26,838 nt of DNA from DASRAJ01 sp039920305 (GCA_039920305.1 JBDSEA010000253.1:1-26838), one strand, 5' to 3'; numbered from the stretch's first letter, positions 8,571 to 17,250 are shown. A program made the numbers and translations. The notes: generated from the letters alone by a model not told the origin.

Positions 8571-11234
8571 TTATTTACTGAGTTTCAGCTTTGCTTGTTT
8601 CAGCGCCGTTTGAATTCCTTTCACGTTGGTTCCTCCTGCCGTTGCAAAGAACTTTTGTCCTCCTCCCCCTCCGTTAATTTCCCTGCTGATATCCCTGATG
8701 ATTTGAGCGGCATCAAGTGTTTTTTCTTTTACAAGCTGATCGGAGATAATGATACACAAATGAGCCCTGTTATCAATTGCTGCGCCTGCGGCGAAAAAGA
8801 GATTATCTGTTTCATTCCGCAAATCATAGGCAAGTTTCTTTAGTGCATCCGGAGATGATACAGAAACTTCTGCAGCAATAAAGTTTACACCGTGAATGTT
8901 TTCAATTCTCGATTTCAATTCTTTTTTTAACTGATTAAGCTGGACTGAAGAGAACTCCTCAACCTGTTTCTTCAGCCGCGTGTTTTCATCTTTTAATTGT
9001 GCAATTCCTTTTTCGGGATCATTCCCAAACTCCCTTTTAAGATTCTCGATGCTATCAAAATTTTGCCGGATTAAAGTCTCAGAAGTAATTCCAGTTATTG
9101 CTTCAATCCTCCTGATACCGGCTGCAACAGCACTTTCAGAAACTATTTTAAAATAGCCAATCATACCTGTTGCAGGCACATGAGTGCCGCCACATAATTC
9201 ACGGGAAAAATTTTTATCAAATGTTACCACCCGGACTTGTTCCCCATATTTTTCACCGAACAGTGCCCTTGCTCCAGATTTTACAGCTTCACCAACAGGC
9301 ATTATCTGCACTTCGCGTAAAATATTTTGCCGGATCTTTTCATTTACCAACATCTCGATGCTCTCTAATTCGTGAGCGGCAATTTTAGAAAAATGAGAAA
9401 AATCAAACCGCAAATGATCGGGAGCCACCAGTGATCCTTTCTGCTGCACATGGTCACCTAGAACATTCCTCAATGCAGCATGAAGAAGATGTGTTGCGGT
9501 ATGATTTGCCATGGTATTGAAACGGTAGCTTCGGTTTATAGTGGCAATCACTTCACTGCTTTCCCGCAGGTCTGCTGTGGATAACAATTCAGGAAATTTA
9601 TTTAAGAAATGAATGATCAGATCATTCTCCTTTTTGGTGTCCAGAACTTCCACTTCTTCCTTCCCAAAAATTATTTTCCCCTTATCACCTACCTGTCCGC
9701 CGCTTTCCGGATAAAAGGGTGTCCGGTCAAGCACGAGCTGGAAAATTTCCCTGTCCTTTGCATTTTGTCTTCTGTATTTTACTACTGATGATTTTGTTTC
9801 GAGCAAGTCATATCCGGCAAATTCAATCTTATCAACTTTCTTTAACTCCGTCCAGTCACTGCTTACAACTTCGGCAGCTCTGCGCGAACGGCTTTTTTGC
9901 TTTTCAAGCTCTTCATAAAATCCTATCTCATCGATGGTCCAGTTTTTTTCCTGTGCTATCAACCGGGTTAAGTCAATCGGGAAGCCGAAGGTATCATACA
10001 ACTCGAATGCAGTTTTACCTTTAAGAATATCATTGTGTATCAGATCTTTTTCCAGCAACGCAATACGTTTCAGTCCTGACTCAAGTGTTTTTAAAAATGA
10101 ATTTTCTTCCTCCTCAATCACCCGCGCAACATAAACTTGCTGTGATTTTATCTCAGGAAACACATTTTCGAATTGGTCTGAAAGGATTGCAACCATATCA
10201 TGAAGTACAGGTGAATGAATATTGAGAAAAGAATAATAATACCGAACAGCCCTTCTAAGGATTCTCCTGATCACGTAACCGGCACCCGTGTTAGAAGGGA
10301 TTTGCCCGTCAGCAATCGCAAACGCAATGGCACGTATATGATCGCTCATGACACGCATAGCAATGTCAGTTTTCTCATCAGCACCATAATTAATACCGGA
10401 TTTCTGCTCTATGAATTCAATGAGTGGGTGAAAAATATCAGTTTCATAATTCGATCTCTTTTGCTGCATTACACGGGTCAGCCTTTCGAAGCCCATTCCT
10501 GTATCAACGTGCCTTGCCGGCAGTTGCTGGAGTGATCCGTTAACAAGCCGGTTGAATTGCATGAATACAAGATTCCATATTTCAATTACTTCCGGATCGC
10601 CCTTATTCACCAGGTCTCTGCCATTAATGTCTTTTCTTGCATCATCATCCCGGGCATCCACATGAATTTCAGAACAAGGACCACAGGGACCGGTTTCACC
10701 CATCTCCCAGAAGTTATCTTTCTTGTTACTGAAAATAATCCGGTCAACTGAAACCAGTTTCTTCCAGGAGGAGAAAGCTTCTTCATCACGGGGAAGATTT
10801 TCTTTCTCATCTCCTTCGAAAACTGTGACATATAACCTCTCAACAGGAATCATGAAAACTTCCGTAAGCAGCTCCCACGACCAGGCAATCGCCTCTTTTT
10901 TAAAATAACCATTCCCTATGCCATCACTGGAAGACGGATCACCAAAGCTCCAGTTACCAAGCATCTCAAACATTGTATGATGATAGGTATCAATTCCAAC
11001 TTCCTCAAGATCATTATGCTTTCCGGAAACACGCAAGCACTTCTGTGTATCAGCAACGCGGCTTGAAAATTGAATTTTATTGCCGAGGAAAATATCTTTA
11101 AACTGATTCATTCCTGCGTTCGTGAACATCAGCGTAGGGTCATCCTTAATAACAAGTGGCGCTGAAGGAACAATCGTATGTTGCTTTAATCTGAAAAATT
11201 CCAAAAAGGTTTGCCGGATTTCTTTCGAGGTCAT
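8571..11234 (-). CDS. alaS: Alanyl-tRNA synthetase
   Basis: Charges tRNA-Ala in the cytoplasm and hydrolyses mischarged Ser/Gly-tRNA. From this start it has 887 residues: MTSKEIRQTFLEFF opens the class II catalytic core, with FTNAGMNQFK, KCLRVSGKHNDLEEVG, FEMLGNWSFGD, WEMGETGPCGPCSE and RHVDTGMGFERL. The editing domain has the zinc motif HTATH (H578, H582) and CGGTH (C681, H685). The C-terminal part is a coiled coil plus the glycine-rich GGGGGQKFFATAGG of the C-Ala domain. The frame stays open 11 codons further (to 11267), but family members begin at this Met, a second ATG is adjacent at 11235-11237, and a -7-like TCACTTTG at 11267-11274 would fall on the longer start. Odd: about ten extra residues (PSSSDGIGNG) between GD and YFKKEAIAW. 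Confidence 0.97.
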   Translation of the reverse strand: MTSKEIRQTFLEFFRLKQHTIVPSAPLVIKDDPTLMFTNAGMNQFKDIFLGNKIQFSSRVADTQKCLRVSGKHNDLEEVGIDTYHHTMFEMLGNWSFGDPSSSDGIGNGYFKKEAIAWSWELLTEVFMIPVERLYVTVFEGDEKENLPRDEEAFSSWKKLVSVDRIIFSNKKDNFWEMGETGPCGPCSEIHVDARDDDARKDINGRDLVNKGDPEVIEIWNLVFMQFNRLVNGSLQQLPARHVDTGMGFERLTRVMQQKRSNYETDIFHPLIEFIEQKSGINYGADEKTDIAMRVMSDHIRAIAFAIADGQIPSNTGAGYVIRRILRRAVRYYYSFLNIHSPVLHDMVAILSDQFENVFPEIKSQQVYVARVIEEEENSFLKTLESGLKRIALLEKDLIHNDILKGKTAFELYDTFGFPIDLTRLIAQEKNWTIDEIGFYEELEKQKSRSRRAAEVVSSDWTELKKVDKIEFAGYDLLETKSSVVKYRRQNAKDREIFQLVLDRTPFYPESGGQVGDKGKIIFGKEEVEVLDTKKENDLIIHFLNKFPELLSTADLRESSEVIATINRSYRFNTMANHTATHLLHAALRNVLGDHVQQKGSLVAPDHLRFDFSHFSKIAAHELESIEMLVNEKIRQNILREVQIMPVGEAVKSGARALFGEKYGEQVRVVTFDKNFSRELCGGTHVPATGMIGYFKIVSESAVAAGIRRIEAITGITSETLIRQNFDSIENLKREFGNDPEKGIAQLKDENTRLKKQVEEFSSVQLNQLKKELKSRIENIHGVNFIAAEVSVSSPDALKKLAYDLRNETDNLFFAAGAAIDNRAHLCIIISDQLVKEKTLDAAQIIRDISREINGGGGGQKFFATAGGTNVKGIQTALKQAKLKLSK

Positions 11235-11256
11235 CATGTTAACAATAATATTTTCG

Positions 11257-11288
11257 CTTGCTCTCACAAAGTGATTTTGCTATTTTTG
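11257..11288 (+). promoter_or_regulatory. Promoter of the M23 peptidase gene
   Basis: CTTG (11257-11260), a 20-base spacer, then TATTTTTG (11281-11288), a perfect TAnnTTTG box. This gives a leader of about 65-70 nt to the ATG at 11362. It lies in the divergent spacer with alaS. Confidence 0.55.
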
Positions 11289-11361
11289 CAATGGTTCAGC
11301 AGGATAGATTTTGCCGGTAAATTTAGCCACCAAATCATTACCGCCTTAGCGCAACGGCAGC

Positions 11362-12333
11362 ATGAAAAAAGTCAAATACTATTACAACACTCAGACACTC
11401 AGGTATGAGAAATATGAGGTTGCAATAAAAACGATGGTTATGAGAGCAATTGGATTTATTTCCGCTGCTCTTGTTTTCGCGTTTATTATTGTGGCTCTTG
11501 CATATACCTATCTTGATTCGCCGAAAGAAAAAACATTGAGGCGTGAAATAGCAGAGTTGCATCTGCAATATGATAATCTGAACCAGCAACTCGATCAAAT
11601 GCACCAGGTGATGGCTGATTTGCAGGATCGTGACGATAATATTTACCGAGTAATTTTTGAAGCCGAGCCCATTCCATCCAGCATACGCCAGGCAGGTTCA
11701 GGAGGCGTAAGTAAATACAGGGAGCTTATGAATTATGATAACGGTGAGCTGATGATCTCTGCTTCCCATAAATTAGATGAGGTGAGAAAGGCGTTGTATA
11801 TCCAGTCAAAATCATACGATGATATTTCAGCGTTTATTAAGAAGAAAGAGGAAGTGCTTGCATCTATTCCTGCCATTCAGCCGGTTTCAAATAAAGACTT
11901 AAAACACATTGCCTCGGGCTTTGGAATGCGCATTGATCCTATCTACAAGATACCTAAAATGCATGAAGGCCTTGATTTTGCTGCGAGCGTAGGTACGCCG
12001 GTATATGCAACAGGTAATGCAACAGTAACAACCGTAGAATACGGAAATACGGGCTTTGGAAATAATATCATTCTCACCCACATGGTTGGATATCAAACTC
12101 TCTATGGACATTTGAGCAGGATCTCGGTTAAGCAATCACAAAAAGTAAAGCGGGGTGATCTAATCGGATATGTGGGAAGCACTGGCAAATCCACTGCGCC
12201 CCATCTTCATTATGAGGTTTGGAAAGGTGGAACAAAGCTCAATCCGATCAGTTTCTTTTTTAATGATCTCTCACCAGAGCAGTATGAGCAAATGCTGAAG
12301 ATTGCTGATCAGTCAAACCAGTCCTTTGATTGA
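11362..12333 (+). CDS. Membrane-anchored M23 (LytM-type) metallopeptidase
   Basis: 323 residues. A short basic cytoplasmic N-terminus (MKKVKYYYNTQTLRYEKYEV) is followed by one membrane helix (about 29-50), a coiled coil (about 56-92), a linker, and a C-terminal peptidase M23 domain (about 180-300). The zinc and catalytic pattern is complete: H201-x3-D205 (KMHEGLDFA), H250 (LYGHLSRI) and H281-x-H283 (PHLHYEVW), so it should be an active peptidoglycan endopeptidase rather than a degenerate LytM activator. The architecture resembles the cell-wall remodelling and sporulation-SpoIIQ-like M23 proteins widespread in Bacteroidota. It probably acts in the periplasm during growth or division. Its 3' end lies 8 bp from the convergent glycosyltransferase gene. 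Confidence 0.92.
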   Translation: MKKVKYYYNTQTLRYEKYEVAIKTMVMRAIGFISAALVFAFIIVALAYTYLDSPKEKTLRREIAELHLQYDNLNQQLDQMHQVMADLQDRDDNIYRVIFEAEPIPSSIRQAGSGGVSKYRELMNYDNGELMISASHKLDEVRKALYIQSKSYDDISAFIKKKEEVLASIPAIQPVSNKDLKHIASGFGMRIDPIYKIPKMHEGLDFAASVGTPVYATGNATVTTVEYGNTGFGNNIILTHMVGYQTLYGHLSRISVKQSQKVKRGDLIGYVGSTGKSTAPHLHYEVWKGGTKLNPISFFFNDLSPEQYEQMLKIADQSNQSFD

Positions 12334-12341
12334 TCCATAAA

Positions 12342-14147
12342 TTATTGCACCGGCACCTTTTCAATTCTGATATCATCGAAGTACATCGTTTTCTTTCCCT
12401 CCGCATTCCAGAAACTAACCCTGAGCGAATCGTAAGACTCTGCAATGGCGCCATTGATATCAAGGTTAATATCCTGCCACCAGTTTGGTGATACCACACC
12501 ATAAATCCTGAAATATTTTTCTTTAACCTTTTTGGTTCCTTCCGATAAAGCAACTAACATTTGTGCCTGATGCAGAATATCCCATTCCATTTCCGCAGGA
12601 AAAACTTTAGCACTTACCCTGTAACCGCATTTTTCTTTTGCATTAACCGGAATCGAAATGAGTGGTGAATACTGCACGCGATCATTTATTATGAAAGAAT
12701 GTGAGCCGGAGAAGGCCTTGCTGCTGTCATTGGCCAGACGAGAATCTTCGAAATCATTGAAATAAACTTCTGATAGCTTTTGCCGCAGCCGCAAGGAAAT
12801 CTCTTCATTGGTCTCAAGGAACTTACGGTCGCTGATGCTGATTTTAGTTTTGCCAAAGACACGCCAGTAATATTTTGCATTCATACGGCTGCCATCAATA
12901 ATTCCTACAGGGGAAAAATAAGCCTGGTAGGTCATTACCCCATTCAGCCATATGCATAGGGCGATAAAGAGCAAAACCATTACGGTTACTATTTTCCTTA
13001 ATGCCATCCATTCAATGAATGAGGCAAGAGATATGCCGAGCAAAGGATAGGATTGAATCATGGCACGCATTGAAAAGCTTCCTCCATACAACCAATTATC
13101 CCATGCACTAACAAGATAAAAAAACACAAGAAAATAGATAAAGACAATAAAGAAAAGATCGCGGTGATATCTGTAGAGAGTGATGAATCCTGTAATAGAA
13201 AGAATCATTACAGGTGTGTAAACAAGCCATCCTTTCTGATAGCTCATCAGTACATTCCATACATGCGGCCTTAGCCAGCTGAAAGTCTGATCTTCACCAT
13301 AACTGAAGTAAAACCATGAACCGGCATATAATTTCCAGTAGATTAGCTGAAGGGTTCCCACAGCAATTGCAGCCCAAAAGAACGCAGCAATTTTCAGCAG
13401 GTTTCTTCTGAGCATCAATATCTTTCTTATAATGGAAGTGCGGTCATATACAGCCCAAAGCAATGGAATCATAACGGTAATCATTTCTGTAGGCCTCGTA
13501 AGCGCTGCTAATCCGCAACATAGCCCGAGCAGAATAGCAGACGAAATCTGTGGCCGCTCGTGCCAGTGAATTGTAAGGAGAATGATGATACAATAAAGAG
13601 TAAAAAGATAATTGTGTGAGAACGCATTATCAAGGCTGCTGTATTGTAAATAGTTTGATGCCAACGCGATGATGATAACTGCTGCCGCCACCAACTGATC
13701 TGTAAAATATTTTTTCAGAATTTTTCGCAATAGCCACAAGCCGAGGCAACCAACGGCCAGGCTCTGGATATTGATTGCGATCTGATAAGGAAGTGAGAAT
13801 CCATCAACCCTATAGCGGAAAACATTTGCTGCCAGATGACCGCCTATAAATGCAGGCAGGTACATCAATGCCTGACCGCAGGAATACTTCATGATATAAT
13901 TTCCGTTAGGAGCTTTCAAAGCCTGGTAGTTGCCACCCGGATTGTATATCTGCTGCAAGTGATCGTAATTGTTCATCTCACCCGGATCATCATAAAAAAA
14001 TGCCGGCAGATACCAGTAGTAACCGGCCACATCCCAGGTGATGATGGCTTTCATCCTGTTCTCACCTAATCGAAAAATAGAATTTAAGATCACCAGTACC
14101 GCTATACAGAAAAATAAAGCCAGCCTGGAATTGAATTCTATTTTCAC
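12342..14147 (-). CDS. GT-C-type integral membrane glycosyltransferase-like protein
   Basis: 601 residues. About ten to twelve hydrophobic helices occupy residues 8-430, followed by a soluble beta-rich C-terminal part of about 170 residues ending ...KTMYFDDIRIEKVPVQ, which resembles a carbohydrate-binding-like jelly roll. The first extracytoplasmic loop has ITWDVAGYYWYLPAFFYDDPGE: Asp39 in this place is typical of lipid-linked-sugar-dependent GT-C transferases (PMT/ArnT-like), and a second loop carries 'SLDNAFSHNYLF'. Likely transfers a sugar from a polyprenyl-phosphate donor on the outer face of the inner membrane; acceptor unknown. Upstream, a strong terminator separates it from the small basic gene, so it should have its own promoter, but only weak boxes are visible. 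Confidence 0.75.
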   Translation of the reverse strand: MKIEFNSRLALFFCIAVLVILNSIFRLGENRMKAIITWDVAGYYWYLPAFFYDDPGEMNNYDHLQQIYNPGGNYQALKAPNGNYIMKYSCGQALMYLPAFIGGHLAANVFRYRVDGFSLPYQIAINIQSLAVGCLGLWLLRKILKKYFTDQLVAAAVIIIALASNYLQYSSLDNAFSHNYLFTLYCIIILLTIHWHERPQISSAILLGLCCGLAALTRPTEMITVMIPLLWAVYDRTSIIRKILMLRRNLLKIAAFFWAAIAVGTLQLIYWKLYAGSWFYFSYGEDQTFSWLRPHVWNVLMSYQKGWLVYTPVMILSITGFITLYRYHRDLFFIVFIYFLVFFYLVSAWDNWLYGGSFSMRAMIQSYPLLGISLASFIEWMALRKIVTVMVLLFIALCIWLNGVMTYQAYFSPVGIIDGSRMNAKYYWRVFGKTKISISDRKFLETNEEISLRLRQKLSEVYFNDFEDSRLANDSSKAFSGSHSFIINDRVQYSPLISIPVNAKEKCGYRVSAKVFPAEMEWDILHQAQMLVALSEGTKKVKEKYFRIYGVVSPNWWQDINLDINGAIAESYDSLRVSFWNAEGKKTMYFDDIRIEKVPVQ

Positions 14148-14196
14148 GATGATAAAAAAAAGTAAAGCAAAATAAATTCTGCTGATGGAGTGCTAT

Positions 14197-14233
14197 AAAA
14201 AAGCGAAGGGCACCAACCTTGTTGATGCCCTTC
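14197..14233 (-). terminator. Rho-independent terminator of the small basic gene
   Basis: On the minus strand a 13-bp stem (14221-14233 pairing with 14205-14217, one G-U pair) with a 3-nt loop is followed by GC and a run of six U (14197-14202). It lies 18 bases after the stop of the 36-residue gene and before the glycosyltransferase gene. Confidence 0.85.
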
Positions 14234-14250
14234 CATTGCAAAGTCAGATT

Positions 14251-14361
14251 TTATCTGCCTCGTCCGCCTCCGCTGGATTTCTTAGATCCGCCGGAACCAG
14301 ATTTCTTAGCACCGCTTTTTTTAGCTGCGCTTTTCTTTGCTGCTTTCTTTTTTGTAGCCAT
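14251..14361 (-). CDS. 36-residue Lys/Ser/Gly-rich basic protein (histone H1-tail-like)
   Basis: The ORF runs from ATG (14359-14361) to TAA (14251-14253). The protein starts MATKKKAAKKSAAKKS and ends SSGGGRGR. It has 13 Lys and 2 Arg in 36 residues with no acidic, aromatic or large hydrophobic residue, so it is fully disordered and strongly cationic. The AAKKS repeats recall histone H1 C-terminal tails and small bacterial H1-like proteins, and the GGGRGR end recalls RGG-type RNA binding. That it is a real gene is supported by a perfect -7 box upstream (14382-14389) and a strong terminator downstream (14197-14233). Probably binds DNA or RNA; function not proven. It could also be a ribosome- or nucleoid-associated accessory peptide. 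Confidence 0.8.
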   Translation of the reverse strand: MATKKKAAKKSAAKKSGAKKSGSGGSKKSSGGGRGR

Positions 14362-14381
14362 AGTTTGAATTTTAGTTGAAC

Positions 14382-14414
14382 CAAATGTAACTTTCATTTA
14401 CATCATGAAGGAAA
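14382..14414 (-). promoter_or_regulatory. Promoter of the small basic gene
   Basis: On the minus strand TTTC (14411-14414), a 21-base spacer, then TACATTTG (14382-14389), a perfect TAnnTTTG box. The leader to the ATG would be about 15 nt. Confidence 0.6.
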
Positions 14415-14430
14415 TTTTTCTTCACGCAAT

Positions 14431-14452
14431 TATTCACACAAAAATGTGAATA
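14431..14452. repeat. Perfect 8-bp inverted repeat upstream of the small basic gene
   Basis: TATTCACA (14431-14438) and TGTGAATA (14445-14452) with a 6-base A-rich centre. It is about 20-40 bases upstream of the -33 element of the small basic gene, a place where a regulator could bind; it could also be chance in AT-rich DNA. Confidence 0.4.
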
Positions 14453-14740
14453 AGGAAAAACAATCCATGCTTTTTACGAAGCTCATCAATTCATTACTGC
14501 AAAATTCCGCCGGTGATTTTAAATAAAAATTTTGGCGGCAACCATAACCTGCAGATGAAATTTGCATTTCTCCTATGAGAAAAAATTTTTTGAACACAGA
14601 CTCAATGTAAAAAAAAATTTCACCCGCACCATTTTAATTTAAAATCAAATCCGGAAATGGATACGGCGGAGATAAAATCATGACCCGCATTGCATACAAT
14701 TTAAAGATTGATTAACGGTAAATAATTTTTAATGGCCGCA
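14453..14740. other. AT-rich intergenic stretch without a recognisable gene
   Basis: No ORF with coding character, tRNA or clear small-RNA structure is seen on either strand. Several A or T runs occur (around 14520-14535 and 14580-14622). Together with the flanking sites this is the longest non-coding stretch of the window. Confidence 0.5.
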
Positions 14741-14770
14741 TGCAAAACAGCATTGCACAATGTGCTGTTT
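14741..14770 (-). terminator. Candidate terminator after the hppD-side operon
   Basis: On the minus strand AAACAGCA (14763-14770) pairs with TGCTGTTT (14745-14752) around a 10-nt loop that can itself pair, followed by TTTTGC. It starts inside the TAA of the 137-residue gene. The U-run is short (four), so confidence is moderate. Confidence 0.5.
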
Positions 14771-15182
14771 ATTTTGCGCGATAGTGAATGAACACAGATT
14801 GACTGGATTGAGGATCATGAAGCACGAGCTCCGTGGCAGTGAGTGAAGCAATTTTCATTTTATAATTCTGGCTGGTCACATCATCCTTTATTGTAAGCAT
14901 CATCTCCTTTTCATCCACGCTCCATTTACCTCCTATTAATCCCTCTGGATACATGCCTTGCTTTACAGAATGATCGGCATTCAGAATCATCACAAAATCA
15001 TTCAGTGACTGATCAGCTTTTAATAATTTATGATCCTGAACTGTATGGTCGAGCCTCCATATTTTGCTAAGCCGGTTTTCGAGCAGTGATAATGATGACT
15101 GGGCCACTGAAACCCTGAAGCAAAAAATGGTGACAAAAATTAAGGGTGTGATCAGTGTAAGGTGTGGAGCGTATCGTTTCAT
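14769..15182 (-). CDS. Small secreted lipocalin-like protein, unknown function
   Basis: 137 residues. Signal peptide at about 1-27 (LITPLIFVTIFCFRVSVAQ), then a helix (SLLENRLSKIWRLDH) and a compact beta-rich domain: NDFVMILNADHSVKQG, GGKWSVDEKEMMLTIKD, YKMKIASLTATELVLHD, SVFIHYRAK. The 'F..dG...G.W..d.....l' spacing is typical of lipocalin-like domains of Bacteroidota exported proteins. No named function. It follows hppD by 45 bp on the same strand, so co-transcription is likely, but the domain suggests no role in tyrosine breakdown. Confidence 0.7.
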   Translation of the reverse strand: MKRYAPHLTLITPLIFVTIFCFRVSVAQSSLSLLENRLSKIWRLDHTVQDHKLLKADQSLNDFVMILNADHSVKQGMYPEGLIGGKWSVDEKEMMLTIKDDVTSQNYKMKIASLTATELVLHDPQSSQSVFIHYRAK

Positions 15183-15227
15183 CAGGCGAATATCATCAAT
15201 TGAAAATCCAGTATTAAAATACTTCCC

Positions 15228-16352
15228 TCACAATGTACCCCTAAGCATTTGCTCCCGCTCGATTGCCTCAAACAAAGCCTTAAAGTTTCCTTTGCCAAAT
15301 GATTGTGCTCCCTTGCGCTGAATGATTTCAAAAAATAAAGTGGGGCGGTCCTCCACAGGCTTCGAGAAAATTTGCAGCAGGTATCCCTCATCATCGCTGT
15401 CAATCAGTATTCCCAGCTTCTGAAGCGGCGCAAGGTCCTCGTCAATATTTCCTACGCGCTCAAGCACGGTTTGGTAGTAAGAGGAAGGGATTTTCAGAAA
15501 TTCAATTCCACGTGATTGCAGGATTGAAACTGTTTCGATGATATTATCAGTTGCCATTGCAATATGCTGAACACCCTGGCTTCCATAGAAATCAAGATAC
15601 TCTTCAACCTGTGATTTCTTTTTTCCTTCTGCAGGCTCATTAATCGGAAATTTTATCCTGCCATTTCCGCTGCTCATCACCTTACTCATCAGCGCTGAAT
15701 ACTCAGTGCTGATGTCCTTGTCATCGAACGTTAGTATATTCCTGAATCCCATCACTTCCTCATAAAATTTAACCCATACATTCATTTCATTCCATCCTAC
15801 ATTTCCTACCATGTGATCAACGTACTTCAATCCAACCGGTTCCGTTTTAAGTGATGATTGAAAGGGCTTATAGCCAGGAAGAAAAACACCGTGAAAATTT
15901 TTCCGCTCTACAAAAATGTGTACTGTTTCGCCATAAGTATAAATTCCTGAGCGGACAACTTCCCCATTTTCATCTTTTTCCGTAACGGGCTTTAAAAAAG
16001 ATTTAGCTCCTCTTTTAGTGGTTTCTTCATATGCGGTAGTTGCATCATCCACCCAGAGCGCAATCACTTTTACGCCGTCGCCATGTTTTTTAACATGATC
16101 TGCAACCGGCGAATTTTCTACCAGAGAGGAGGTAAGAACAAAACGGATTTTGTCCTGCTGCAACACAAACGATGCTCTATCCCTCACTCCTGTTTCCAAT
16201 CCTGCATAAGCCACAGGCTCAAATCCGAAGGCTGTCTGGTAAAAATGAGCTGCCTGCTTTGCGTTGCCCACATAAAATTCAACGTAGTCAGTTCCATTAA
16301 GAGGAAGAAAATCTACCTGTTTTCTGATCCCGGGTTCAGTTAGTGTTTCCAT
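15228..16352 (-). CDS. hppD: 4-hydroxyphenylpyruvate dioxygenase
   Basis: Fe(II)-dependent conversion of 4-hydroxyphenylpyruvate plus O2 to homogentisate and CO2, in tyrosine/phenylalanine breakdown; cytoplasmic. 374 residues, normal length. Two vicinal-oxygen-chelate domains: the N-terminal one opens DYVEFYVGNAKQAAHFYQTAFGF, the C-terminal one holds the iron triad H180 (VDHMVGNV), H263 (VQHIAMATDNI) and E342 (LFFEIIQRKG). The C-terminal helix FGKGNFKALFEAIEREQMLRGTL that gates the active site is intact. It lies 86 bp downstream of scoB on the same strand. Homogentisate breakdown yields fumarate and acetoacetate, the latter a substrate of ScoAB, so the neighbourhood makes metabolic sense. hmgA and the hydrolase are not in the window. 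Confidence 0.97.
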   Translation of the reverse strand: METLTEPGIRKQVDFLPLNGTDYVEFYVGNAKQAAHFYQTAFGFEPVAYAGLETGVRDRASFVLQQDKIRFVLTSSLVENSPVADHVKKHGDGVKVIALWVDDATTAYEETTKRGAKSFLKPVTEKDENGEVVRSGIYTYGETVHIFVERKNFHGVFLPGYKPFQSSLKTEPVGLKYVDHMVGNVGWNEMNVWVKFYEEVMGFRNILTFDDKDISTEYSALMSKVMSSGNGRIKFPINEPAEGKKKSQVEEYLDFYGSQGVQHIAMATDNIIETVSILQSRGIEFLKIPSSYYQTVLERVGNIDEDLAPLQKLGILIDSDDEGYLLQIFSKPVEDRPTLFFEIIQRKGAQSFGKGNFKALFEAIEREQMLRGTL

Positions 16353-16438
16353 TGAAAAAAAATTTATCGGTTAAGAATCTTCAATTAAGATTAAGTGAGA
16401 ATAAAGTTAGGAAGATTGATCTGAACATCCGAATGAAA

Positions 16439-17098
16439 TCATGCTAATCTCATTTCAGGTATGTGTCCGTTCACAATCAATCGTCCTGCGGTTTTGGATT
16501 TTATTTCTTCTATTGAGACGCCAGGAGCATGCTCAAGCAATTTGAATCCACCCGGAGTAACCTCCATTACCGCAAGGTCAGTAACAATTTTCTTTACGCA
16601 CCTGACGCCTGTGAGTGGCAGGGTACATTGACGCAATAACTTCGATTCACCCTTTGGATTGGTGTGCATCATTGCAATAATAATATTCTTTGCTGATGAA
16701 ACGAGATCCATTGCACCCCCCATGCCCTTTACCATTTTGCCCGGAATTTTCCAGTTCGCAATATCGCCTTCATCACTAACCTCCATTGCACCGAGAACCG
16801 TGAGATCAATTTTACCTGCGCGAATCATTCCGAAGCTTTCAGCTGAATCAAAAAAACTTGCACCGGCAATAACGGTCACGGTTTCTTTACCGGCATTGAT
16901 GAGGTCGGGATCAATTTCTTCTTCCGCGGGATAGGGACCCATGCCCAGGATTCCATTCTCTGATTGCAGCACAATATTCATTCCCTGCGGAATATAACTG
17001 GCCACGAGCGTTGGAATTCCAATACCCAGGTTTACATACATATTATCGCGTAATTCCTGAGCGATGCGTTTTGCGATTCCGAATTTGTCTAGAGCCAT
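16439..17098 (-). CDS. scoB: 3-oxoacid CoA-transferase, subunit B
   Basis: 219 residues, the usual size of the beta subunit. Begins MALDKFGIAKRIAQELRDNMYVNLGIGIPTLV. The catalytic glutamate lies in QSENGILGMGPYP (E47), which forms the glutamyl-CoA thioester. Further family motifs are NAGKETVTVIAGASFFDSAESFGMIR, GKMVKGMGGAMDLV and CTLPLTGVRCVKKIVTDLAV. Works with subunit A to move CoA from succinyl-CoA to acetoacetate, giving acetoacetyl-CoA for thiolysis. It lies 152 bp after scoA, a rather wide gap for a subunit pair, with no promoter box recognised in between. The substrate could also be 3-oxoadipate, but HMG-CoA lyase and HPPD nearby favour acetoacetate. Confidence 0.93.
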   Translation of the reverse strand: MALDKFGIAKRIAQELRDNMYVNLGIGIPTLVASYIPQGMNIVLQSENGILGMGPYPAEEEIDPDLINAGKETVTVIAGASFFDSAESFGMIRAGKIDLTVLGAMEVSDEGDIANWKIPGKMVKGMGGAMDLVSSAKNIIIAMMHTNPKGESKLLRQCTLPLTGVRCVKKIVTDLAVMEVTPGGFKLLEHAPGVSIEEIKSKTAGRLIVNGHIPEMRLA

Positions 17099-17250
17099 TT
17101 GATTGATGGGCTGATGGGATTAGGTGGAAATAAGCAGGGAACTTGCTGCTTAATTGCTTTAGTTAACAAATAATATTGGTCAGCACTTTGCAGATATTTT
17201 ATTTTTCGCTTTGATAAACTGCACGAGCATTTGACCAGCTTAGGACACCA

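Noticed and set aside
11339..11366. A tRNA D-arm-like stretch (TTAGCGCAACGGCAGCATG) before the M23 gene
   Set aside because: No acceptor stem, anticodon arm or T-arm follows; the next bases are the peptidase coding sequence.
16376..16392. Short inverted repeat AATCTT-N5-AAGATT upstream of hppD
   Set aside because: Only 6 bp in very AT-rich DNA; likely chance.
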